NCBI GenBank assembly: GCA_019348475.1
Contig: JAHWJJ010000055.1
Location: forward strand, 1-14,087
Length of the DNA stretch: 14,087 bases
DNA from: Gemmatimonadota bacterium
GTDB taxonomy: Bacteria > Gemmatimonadota > Gemmatimonadetes > Longimicrobiales > Longimicrobiaceae
Direction of reading: 5' to 3'
Below, piece after piece: positions 8,044 to 14,087 of this stretch. Under the pieces are notes generated by a model that did no database searches, was not told where the DNA came from, and was given only the letters and a program-made list of their open reading frames with translations. Made by a program: the position numbers and the translations under genes. Every line of letters begins with the position of its first letter. Position 1 is the stretch's first letter.

Positions 8044-9525
8044 ATGCGCATCTTCAGCCTGTTCGCCGGCCTTTTGCTCATCTCTGCCGCCGCATGCTCC
8101 GACACCCCGACCGGCGCCGCGGGCGCACCCACGGCGCTGGCCAGTGCGGTGTCGCTGCCTGATTCCAGCGTGGCGGGCGCGGTGGCGGACGTGGCGGTGC
8201 TCGTGACCGACCGGGCGAACCGCCCGGTCCCGGGCGCGGAGGTGGACTTCGTCGTCACGGCCGGGGGCGGCCAGGTGGCCGCCGCGCGCGTGCAGGCGGA
8301 CGCGGAGGGGATCGCCCGTACCGCCTGGACCACCGGCGCTGTGGAGGGCACCAACACTCTCCGCGCGTCGCTGGCGCAGGTGCCGGCGTCGCAGGTGACG
8401 TTCTCCACGCGCGGGGCGCGCGTCAAGCCGCAGGTGAGCGCTGGCGTTTCGCACACCTGCGCGCTCAACACCCGCGGCCGCGCGTACTGCTGGGGGCGCG
8501 ACACCAACGGCCAGCTGGGCGATGGGCCGGAGACGACGAACCGGCTGGTGCCCACGCCGGTGGCGAGCGGGCTGGCCTTCTGGTCCATCTCGGCCGGCGC
8601 GCAGCACACCTGCGGCCTTGCCGCGGACCAGCGCGTGTACTGCTGGGGGATGGGCGTCGACGGTCAGCTGGGGACGGACAGGACCGTCGATTCCCGCGTG
8701 CCTGCGGCGGTGGCTGTGGCGGGGAACCCACCCTTCGTGCACGTGGAGGCGGGCGGGCTGCACACGTGCGCCCTCACCGCGAAGGGCGAGACGTGGTGCT
8801 GGGGGCGGAACATGGCCGGGCAGCTGGGCGCTCCGGCGCCGCTGACGCACGCACCCGCGCCGCGCCGGGTGGAGAACGCCCCCGCGTTCGTCACGCTCAC
8901 GGCCGGTGACAACCACACCTGTGGGCTCACGGCCGCCGGCGAGGCCCACTGCTGGGGCTACAACGTGCTCGGCCAACTGGGCGATGGCACCCAGCTAAGC
9001 CGCAGCTCGCTCGCGCGGGTGCCGGGCATCGCATTCCAGGTGATCGAGGGCGGAGCGGCGTTCACCTGCGGACAGGCCGTCAGCGGGTACACGTACTGCT
9101 GGGGCAGTGACAACTTCGAGCAACTGGGGAATGCCGACGGAGGAAGCGACTGCGACATCCAGGGGTTCCGCCACCGCTGCTCCACCACGCCCACCGCGGT
9201 GCAGCCACGCACCGCGTACGGAGTGCTCGGGCTGGGAGAACGGCACGCGTGCGGACTGGCGCCCGGGGGGGGATCCGCGTGGTGCTGGGGCGCCAACGGA
9301 TCCGGCCAGCTGGGCAGCGGCACGACCAACCCGTCGTGGACGCCGGTCGCGGTACAGGACCAGCAGACGTACGTGGACATCAGCGCCGGCCAGTTCCATA
9401 CGTGCGCCATAAACAGGGCGGACGTGGTGCAGTGCTGGGGCGGCAACGACGTAGGCCAGCTGGGAGACGGCACCACAGCGCGGCGCCTTACGCCGACTGA
9501 CGTCTTCGGAACCACCCTGCGCTGA
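8044..9525 (+). CDS. Predicted lipoprotein with Ig-like domain and seven-blade RCC1 propeller
   Basis: This is a 493-residue exported protein. 'MRIFSLFAGLLLISAAAC' is a lipoprotein-type signal peptide with the Cys at residue 18. Residues about 35-128 form a bacterial Ig-like (Big-type) domain ('VLVTDRANRPVPGAEVDF', 'ADAEGIARTAWTTG'). Seven RCC1 repeats follow, each with the pattern HTC(A/G)L...CWG....GQLG. Their first cysteines are at residues 139, 190, 242, 293, 342, 403 and 454, a spacing of about 51. Seven blades make a closed beta-propeller. Each blade has a second Cys in CWG ten residues later, fitting disulfides outside the cytoplasm; blade 5 carries an extra insert with two more Cys. 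ATG 8032 is an alternative start adding four residues; 8044 gives the cleaner signal peptide. It probably displays a binding scaffold on the cell surface or periplasmic side; the ligand is unknown. Confidence 0.9.
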   Translation: MRIFSLFAGLLLISAAACSDTPTGAAGAPTALASAVSLPDSSVAGAVADVAVLVTDRANRPVPGAEVDFVVTAGGGQVAAARVQADAEGIARTAWTTGAVEGTNTLRASLAQVPASQVTFSTRGARVKPQVSAGVSHTCALNTRGRAYCWGRDTNGQLGDGPETTNRLVPTPVASGLAFWSISAGAQHTCGLAADQRVYCWGMGVDGQLGTDRTVDSRVPAAVAVAGNPPFVHVEAGGLHTCALTAKGETWCWGRNMAGQLGAPAPLTHAPAPRRVENAPAFVTLTAGDNHTCGLTAAGEAHCWGYNVLGQLGDGTQLSRSSLARVPGIAFQVIEGGAAFTCGQAVSGYTYCWGSDNFEQLGNADGGSDCDIQGFRHRCSTTPTAVQPRTAYGVLGLGERHACGLAPGGGSAWCWGANGSGQLGSGTTNPSWTPVAVQDQQTYVDISAGQFHTCAINRADVVQCWGGNDVGQLGDGTTARRLTPTDVFGTTLR

Positions 9526-9597
9526 CGCATGACCCCAGCGAGCACCGCGCAGAGCGTACAGCCGAGGCGCGAGCGCGTGTTTACGCATGGAGTGGGG

Positions 9598-9790
9598 ATG
9601 ATGCGAGCTGGCGAGATCCTGGAGGCGTGCGTCTACGCGGACGACCCGGACGCGGCGGAGCGGTTCTACACGAGTGTGCTGGGGATGGAGGTCATCACGG
9701 GCGTGCAGGGGCGGCACGTGTTCTTTCGCTGCGGCGCGCGCGTGTTCCTGGTCTTTCAACCCGGAGCGCACGCGCGAGGGCGCCGGCCCG
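9598..9790 (+). pseudogene. Truncated, frameshifted copy of the VOC-family gene
   Basis: This stretch repeats the first part of the VOC gene at 11816 with about 14 differences in 188 positions by my count. It encodes the same opening MMRAGEILEACVYADD and 'FYTSVLGMEVITGV'. One extra T in the TTT at 9754-9756 (TT in the intact copy) shifts the frame after 'VFLVF'. Similarity stops near 9785-9790, so the second half of the domain, including its probable metal ligands, is missing. From about 9791 to 9889 I see only unrelated non-coding sequence with a small hairpin (CCACCT/AGGTGG, 9828-9848). It lies between the RCC1 gene and the M48 gene. A short peptide could still be made, but no full VOC fold. 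Confidence 0.88.
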
Positions 9791-9889
9791 GCCACCGCCG
9801 CCGCGAGCACCTGTCCCGCATCATCGGACCACCTGCGCACTTGAGGTGGAGACCCTCCGCCGACCACCCGCCTGTTCGATCCTCCTCCG

Positions 9890-11788
9890 ATGGACCACAA
9901 CTACGACGCCCTCGCCACACGCTTGACCGAGTACGCACGCCTGCACCCGCGCCTGTACCGCGCGCGGGTGGCGGGGCTGGCGGTGCTGGGGTACGCGTAC
10001 CTTTTCGGCGCGATCATCGTGCTGGCGGCGCTGGTCGCGGGCGCCGTGTGGATGATCCTGAACAACGTCGGCGCATGGGCGGCCATAAAGCTGGGCTTTC
10101 CGGTCGCGGTGCTCACGTGGATGGTCGGCAAGTCGCTGTGGGTGCGCTTCGTCCCGCCGGAGGGGCTGGAGATCACGCGCGGCGAGGCCCCCGAGCTGTT
10201 CGCGGAGATCGAGCGCGTGCGGACGGCCATGCGGGCGCCCCGCGTGCACAAGGTGCTCGTTACCGACGACTTCAATGCGGGGGTGAACCAGTACCCGCGG
10301 CTGGGGATCCTGGGCTGGTACCGCGTCTACCTTACGCTGGGGCTGCCCCTGATGGGCGGCATGCCTCTGGACGAGTTCCGCGCCGTGCTGGCGCACGAGT
10401 TCGGCCACGTGTCGCGCGCGCACGGCCGGTTTGGCGCGTGGATCGCGCGCGTGCGCTGGACCTGGATGCGGCTGATGCGGGAGCTAGAGCAAAAGAACCA
10501 CTGGGCGCAGTCGCTGTTCAGCCGCTTCTTCTCCTGGTACGCGCCGTACTTCGAGGCGTATACCGCCGTCCTCTCCCGCAGCGAGGAGTACGAGGCCGAC
10601 CGCATGGCGCAGGGCGTGAGCGGCGGGGCCGCGGGCCCGTCGTTCTGCCGGATGGAGATCACCGCCCGCTATCTGCAGCGCGCCTTCTGGCCGGAGGTCT
10701 TTGGCGGAACCCTGGCCGAGCTGCGTCCGCCGTCGCACGTGCACGTGCGGCTGCTGGACGCCGTCCGCGGCGCGCACGAGCACGCCTCCGCCGCCGAGTG
10801 GCTGGCCGAAGGGCTGCGCCAGCCCACCCGCGCCACCGATTCGCATCCCGCCACCCTGGAGCGCCTGAACGCGCTCGGGCTGAAGCCCGCGATGCCCCAC
10901 GCGTTCGAGCAGAGCGCGGCGGAAGCGCTGCTGGGCGCGCGCGTGGAGCCGCTCGCGCACCGCCTGACGCACGCGTGGCGCCAGCAGGTGGAGGGGTACT
11001 GGCTGGACCAGCACCGCCGCTCCAGGGAGCTGGCTGCCAGGCTGGATGCCCTGGCGGAGAAGGAGGCGGCCGGCACGCTCACCCGCGAGGAGGCGGGTGA
11101 GCGCGTGTGGCTGACGGCGCAACTGCACGGCGATCGCGTGGCCGTGCCCATGGCGCGCGCACTGCTGGACGCGGAGCACGAGGACGCGACCATCCACTAT
11201 TTGCTGGGGCGCGCGCTGGCGGACGAGAACGACCTGGCGGCGCTCCCGCACCTGGAGCGCGCGCTCACCCTTGACCACGAGTTCACGCCCCCCGCCTGCG
11301 CCGCCGCCGCGGACCTGATGGCCCGCCTGGGCCGCGAGGACGATTCGCGCGAGTACGTGCGCCGCATCGAGGCCTACCACCAGCGGCTGGCCTGCGCGCA
11401 GCGCGAGCGCAGCCCCCAGGCCCTCAGCCCCCGCGACCGTTTTCTGCCGCACGGGCTGGACGAGGAGCAGCTGGCGGCAGTGCGCGAGGCGGTGGCCGTG
11501 CGCGGCGTGAAGGCGGCCTACCTGGTGCGAAGGGAGGTGCACCACTTCCCCGAGCTCCCATGCTTCGTCGTCGCGCTCGCGCCGGGCACCCGCGTGGGCC
11601 TTCCCGGCGAGACGCAGCGGCTGGTGGACCGCGTCGCCGACGAGGTGTCGCTCCCGGGCACCTGCATCGTCCTCGTGCTGGAGGCCACGCAGCGGCGCTT
11701 CGCGAAGCCGCTGCGCGCGGTGGCCGGCTCGGAGGTGTACCGCAGGCCGTCGGTCTGGCGGCGCGGAGATCGCACACCCGCCGCCTGA
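9890..11788 (+). CDS. Membrane M48-family zinc metallopeptidase with long C-terminal extension
   Basis: This 632-residue protein resembles HtpX/Ste24-type M48 peptidases, which cleave membrane or misfolded proteins. Two TM segments (about 27-57 and 62-84) come first. The zinc site HEFGH is at residues 169-173, preceded by 'PLDEFRAVLA', and the third-ligand motif EYEAD is at 233-237 (Glu233). 'AGVNQYPRLGILGWYRVYLTLG' lies in the usual pre-catalytic strand region. Typical HtpX is near 290 residues, so about 350 extra residues follow. They include a His/Arg/Glu-rich helical stretch, TPR-like helices at about 433-505 ('IHYLLGRALADENDLAALPHLERAL') and a mixed alpha/beta end domain. ATG 9890 has no Shine-Dalgarno; the bases before it are pyrimidine-rich. 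The gene sits between two copies of a VOC gene. The catalytic call is firm; the substrate is unknown. Confidence 0.9.
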   Translation: MDHNYDALATRLTEYARLHPRLYRARVAGLAVLGYAYLFGAIIVLAALVAGAVWMILNNVGAWAAIKLGFPVAVLTWMVGKSLWVRFVPPEGLEITRGEAPELFAEIERVRTAMRAPRVHKVLVTDDFNAGVNQYPRLGILGWYRVYLTLGLPLMGGMPLDEFRAVLAHEFGHVSRAHGRFGAWIARVRWTWMRLMRELEQKNHWAQSLFSRFFSWYAPYFEAYTAVLSRSEEYEADRMAQGVSGGAAGPSFCRMEITARYLQRAFWPEVFGGTLAELRPPSHVHVRLLDAVRGAHEHASAAEWLAEGLRQPTRATDSHPATLERLNALGLKPAMPHAFEQSAAEALLGARVEPLAHRLTHAWRQQVEGYWLDQHRRSRELAARLDALAEKEAAGTLTREEAGERVWLTAQLHGDRVAVPMARALLDAEHEDATIHYLLGRALADENDLAALPHLERALTLDHEFTPPACAAAADLMARLGREDDSREYVRRIEAYHQRLACAQRERSPQALSPRDRFLPHGLDEEQLAAVREAVAVRGVKAAYLVRREVHHFPELPCFVVALAPGTRVGLPGETQRLVDRVADEVSLPGTCIVLVLEATQRRFAKPLRAVAGSEVYRRPSVWRRGDRTPAA

Positions 11789-11815
11789 AGCCGGATGAAC
11801 CGTGGACGGGAAGGG

Positions 11816-12238
11816 ATGATGCGGGCTGGCGAGATCCTGGAGGCGTGCGTCTACGCGGACGACCTGGACGCGGCGGAGCGGTTCTATACCGGCGTGCTGG
11901 GGATGGAGGTGATCACCCGCGTGGAGGGGCGGCACGTGTTCTTTCGCTGCGGCGGGCGCGTGTTCCTGGTCTTCAACCCGGAGCGAACGCGCGAGGGCGG
12001 CGGCCCCATCCCCGCCCACGGCGCGGACGGGGCGGGCCACGTATGCTTCGCCATGCGCGCGGACCAGGTGGACGCGTGGCGCGCGCACCTGCTGGCCGCC
12101 GGCGTGGAGATCGAGAGCGATTACGCCTGGCCCAACGGCGGCCATTCCCTGTATTTTCGCGATCCCGCCGGCAACAGCCTGGAGCTGGGCACCCCCGCCA
12201 TCTGGCGCATGCCCGAGGCGGAGACGTTCGGCGCGTGA
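11816..12238 (+). CDS. VOC-superfamily protein (glyoxalase / bleomycin-resistance / dioxygenase fold)
   Basis: This 140-residue protein has the length of a single-subunit VOC protein with two beta-alpha-beta-beta-beta modules. It starts 'MMRAGEILEACVYADDLDA', then 'ERFYTGVLGMEVITRVEGR', and ends with 'SLYFRDPAGNSLELGTP', both classic family ends. Possible metal ligands are the Glu in 'ILEACVY', the His in 'GAGHVCFAM'-like 'AGHVCFAMRADQ', and the Glu in 'NSLELGTP'. Members include glyoxalase I, fosfomycin-resistance enzymes and extradiol dioxygenases; the sequence alone does not decide which. Starts at 11816 and 11819 are both possible (GGGAAGGG just upstream); ATG 11795 would add seven residues that the duplicate copy upstream lacks. 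It lies 27 bases after the M48 gene and is probably co-transcribed. A truncated copy lies on the other side of M48. Confidence 0.88.
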   Translation: MMRAGEILEACVYADDLDAAERFYTGVLGMEVITRVEGRHVFFRCGGRVFLVFNPERTREGGGPIPAHGADGAGHVCFAMRADQVDAWRAHLLAAGVEIESDYAWPNGGHSLYFRDPAGNSLELGTPAIWRMPEAETFGA

Positions 12239-12643
12239 TGCGAGGCTGGACGTGTACAGGGTCGCGACCATTTCTCCGCGCAAGCCCTGTCATCCTGAGG
12301 TAGCGCACACGCGCAACTCGATGTACCACAACCTTATGCGCGCGACCGAAGGACCTCCTCTACCGCCACGCGAGGCTGGTTCTCCCGCGGTAATCCAGTC
12401 CCACATTTCTCCCGCCAAGGCCTTTCGCCCGCCAGCGGGCACGAGCAGCGCAGCGGCTCGTAGATTCCTCAGTCGGCGCTGAACATCCAGCACAACGAAG
12501 ATCGCGCGCGCCTCCCTGGGAATGACACTTTCGAGTTCAGACGCTCCCTCCTACAAGATCAGCGCAGCGCAGCGAAACTGCCGCGCTCGGCAGACCGTAT
12601 TCCTCCCCCGCTGCCGTCGGCTTCCGCTCACGATGGAGACGAG
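12239..12643. other. Non-coding spacer between the VOC and TPM genes
   Basis: No credible gene lies here; short open frames on both strands lack start signals and protein-like composition. The stretch is less G+C-rich than the genes. Most of it is taken up by the inverted-end element at 12288-12527. From 12528 to 12643 lies a candidate promoter region for the TPM gene, but no clear -35/-10 pair. GGAG at 12635-12638 is the Shine-Dalgarno for the ATG at 12644. Confidence 0.6.
12288..12527. repeat. About 240-bp element with imperfect inverted ends, probable dispersed intergenic repeat
   Basis: The left end TGTCATCCTGAGG (12288-12300) and the complement of the right end (12511-12527), TGTCATTCCCAGGGAGG, share TGTCAT and a following C..AGG core. 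Inside are GAAGGACCTCC (12349-12359 region) and TAGATTCCTCAG (12461-12472), plus two small stems: GCCCGC/GCGGGC at 12427-12440 and CGAGC/GCTCG at 12442-12460. Ends of the type 'TGTCAT(T/C)C-GAG' with inner 'GGATCT/AGATTCCTC' words are, from memory, common in repeated intergenic sequences of several G+C-rich phyla. It has no open frame for a transposase. The repeat identity needs a genome comparison. Confidence 0.6.
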
Positions 12644-13795
12644 ATGATCCGCATCCTTCCGCGATTCGTGGTCCTGCCGCTCGCCGTCATGTCGATGACG
12701 GCGGCGGCGCTGGCGGGGCAGCAGTACCCCGCACGGGCGATGGACGGCGTGGCTGACATGGCGGGCATCATCGACCCGGCGGACGAGGAAAGGCTGCGCG
12801 GCAGGATCTCCATGCTCGCCGCGGACCCGGGCGTGGAGGTGGCGGTGCTCACCGTCCGAAGCATCGCGGACTTCCGTACGAACGACCGCACGCCTGAGGC
12901 GTTTGCGACCGCGGTCTACAACCAGTGGCGGCTGGGCCGGGGGTATCCGCAAGACGGCGTGCTGGTCCTGGTTGCGGTGGACGACCGCTTCGCGCGCATC
13001 GAAGTCGGCGACGGGGTGCCCGCGCCCTTGCAGGCGCGGATGCAGGGGATCATGGACGGGTGGATGGTACCGCGGTTTCGCCGCGGTGAATACGGCGGAG
13101 GCGTGACGGATGGACTTCGCGAGATCGAGAAAGCGTTCCGGGGCGCGTCCGCGGAAGCGGCGCCGGCACCGGAGCCGGCGTATCGCGCGCCCGCCGCCGA
13201 GCGGGAGCGGGGCGGCATTTCGCGCGCGGCGGTACTGGCGATCGGGGCGGCGCTGGCCCTCGCGGGATTGTACGCGGCCCGGGGGTGGCGCGGCCAGCCA
13301 CGGCAGAACGACCGCCCCTGCCCCACCTGCCGCCGTCCGATGGAGTTGCTGGGCGAGACAGCCGATGACGCGTTCCTAAACGCGGGGCAGCGGCTGGAAG
13401 AGCACCTCAAGTCGGTGGATTACGACGTCTGGCACTGCGCCGGCTGCAACGTCCACCACGTGCTCGCCAACCCGAGCAGCGCCGCGCGAAAGTTGAAGTG
13501 CGTCCAGTGCGGACACCACACGGTGGGCATCAGCCGCACGGTGCTGCAGTGGCCCACGTACACGGACGACGGACGCCAGCGGGTGGTGCAGGAGTGCGGC
13601 CACTGCCACTGGCGCTCCGAGGGCGTGGTGGCCGTTCCACGCAGGGTGAAGTACGTCCCGGCGGATGACCCCTCGCGCGCCCGTTTCGCCGATGACTCCG
13701 ACGCGGGCCACACCGGGTCCTGGAAAGGCGGCGGAGGCGGCTTCGGTTCAGGCGGGGGGTTCAGCTCGGGCGGAGGCGCCAGCGGCAGATGGTAG
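12644..13795 (+). CDS. TPM-domain membrane protein with zinc-ribbon-like region and Gly-rich tail
   Basis: This is a 383-residue protein of the TPM (YgcG/Psb32-like) family. A signal peptide (about 1-24, 'LPLAVMSMTAAALAG') leads into the TPM domain at about 30-168, with 'MDGVADMAGIIDPADEERL', 'GVEVAVLTV' and 'GVLVLVAVDDRFARIEVG' (acidic pair Asp113-Asp114, known as part of the ion-binding area in the family). A Pro/Ala linker and one TM segment (about 192-211) follow. The cytoplasmic part has four CxxC pairs at 226/229, 265/268, 286/289 and 318/321, fitting two zinc ribbons, and the end is a Gly/Ser-rich tail (about 362-380) that is typical of the family. Some plant TPM proteins have acid-phosphatase activity linked to photosystem repair; the bacterial role is unclear. 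The ATG has GGAG five bases upstream. It stands alone after the repeat-filled spacer. Confidence 0.88.
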   Translation: MIRILPRFVVLPLAVMSMTAAALAGQQYPARAMDGVADMAGIIDPADEERLRGRISMLAADPGVEVAVLTVRSIADFRTNDRTPEAFATAVYNQWRLGRGYPQDGVLVLVAVDDRFARIEVGDGVPAPLQARMQGIMDGWMVPRFRRGEYGGGVTDGLREIEKAFRGASAEAAPAPEPAYRAPAAERERGGISRAAVLAIGAALALAGLYAARGWRGQPRQNDRPCPTCRRPMELLGETADDAFLNAGQRLEEHLKSVDYDVWHCAGCNVHHVLANPSSAARKLKCVQCGHHTVGISRTVLQWPTYTDDGRQRVVQECGHCHWRSEGVVAVPRRVKYVPADDPSRARFADDSDAGHTGSWKGGGGGFGSGGGFSSGGGASGRW

Positions 13796-13973
13796 CGCAC
13801 CCGCCGCACCCGGACGGAATCGTTCGCCATCTTCCTGATCTTGTGAGCGGTAGGCGCGGATTCAGTCGGGCGCGGCGCCGGCGGACGCTGGCAACGGCCG
13901 GCAGGAACGCGGGTTGCGCGGAGAGGGTAATCAACCCCACGTTGCGCCCGAACCCGAACGACGCCGAAGATAG

Positions 13974-14087
13974 ATGATCAAGACGAGCACGTGCCTGGGA
14001 CTGCTTCTGCTTCCGCTCGCCGCCTCCGCGTGCGGCGGCCGCGAGTCGTCCGCCGGCGCCCCCGGTGATGCGCCGCCGCGCGTGGCG
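13974..14087 (+). CDS. Putative lipoprotein, N-terminal 38 codons (3' end outside window)
   Basis: An open frame from ATG 13974 runs to the window edge. It encodes 'MIKTSTCLGLLLLPLAASAC', a short basic n-region, a leucine-rich core and a relaxed lipobox ending at Cys20, followed by 'GGRESSAGAPGD', a flexible Ser/Gly/Ala/Pro stretch usual after the lipid-bearing Cys. A weak purine tract (GAAGA, 13966-13970) precedes the start. The domain that would name the protein lies beyond the window. The 178-base gap before it (13796-13973) shows no clear terminator or promoter. Confidence 0.65.
   Translation, partial: MIKTSTCLGLLLLPLAASACGGRESSAGAPGDAPPRVA

Noticed and set aside
7684..8976. 430-codon minus-strand frame opposite the ftsK end and RCC1 gene
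   Set aside because: No recognisable domains and Arg/Ala/Gly/His-rich composition. The + strand RCC1 repeats explain the region.
9529..11100. 523-codon + strand open frame starting with the VOC fragment
   Set aside because: After the frameshift at about 9756 it reads a wrong frame of non-coding DNA and of the M48 gene. It is not a fusion protein.
10484..12283. 599-codon minus-strand frame opposite M48 and VOC
   Set aside because: Shadow of two clear + strand genes; no motif and biased composition.
12288..12527. Full insertion sequence
   Set aside because: The element has no open frame long enough for a transposase and no clear target duplication, so only a non-autonomous repeat is supported.
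13789..13977. 62-codon + strand frame after the TPM gene
   Set aside because: It overlaps the TPM stop, lacks a ribosome site and has a composition like other non-coding frames here.

Overview
The window is clearly G+C-rich (about 70 % by eye), and every gene I can support lies on the + strand. The mix suggests a Gemmatimonadota-type bacterium, probably close to Longimicrobium. It has type IV pilus and divisome genes of Gram-negative style, lipoproteins with Ig-like and RCC1 modules, a 'TTG-N17-TATCTT' promoter, and several intergenic repeats that look dispersed. This placement rests on gene style only; no phylogeny could be run.

Region 1 (1-3526) is one tight operon. It holds the 3' end of accB (biotin carboxyl carrier protein), a PilT/PilU-type pilus retraction ATPase that starts on the accB stop codon, accC (biotin carboxylase), and a ComB-family 2-phosphosulfolactate phosphatase one base after accC. 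A strong hairpin at 3549-3583 probably ends the transcript. The odd point is a motility ATPase sitting between two fatty-acid synthesis subunits.

Region 2 (3527-5090) is a 402-base spacer with a short repeated motif, then a two-gene unit: a two-TM protein with a small C-terminal domain, overlapping by 8 bases a protein with three zinc ribbons and an Ala/Gly-rich tail.

Region 3 (5091-7986) starts with a spacer carrying a REP-like hairpin and an 8-bp tandem repeat placed directly upstream of a likely sigma-70 promoter. Then comes ftsK (DNA translocase). It is followed by a diverged second copy of the ftsK 3' tail and two abutting palindromes.

Region 4 (8044-12238) holds a predicted lipoprotein with an Ig-like domain and a seven-blade RCC1 propeller whose blades each carry a Cys pair. 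Next is a large membrane M48 metallopeptidase lying between two copies of a VOC (glyoxalase-fold) gene. The upstream VOC copy is a recent, frameshifted, truncated pseudogene; the downstream copy is intact.

Region 5 (12239-14087) has a spacer with a roughly 240-bp element with imperfect inverted ends, then a TPM-domain membrane protein with zinc-ribbon-like Cys pairs and a glycine-rich tail, and finally the first 38 codons of a putative lipoprotein cut by the window edge.

I found no tRNA, rRNA, CRISPR array, transposase gene, phage gene or recognisable defence system. Most genes are housekeeping or envelope functions. The most interesting signals are the repeat and duplication structures and the two poorly known zinc-ribbon proteins.
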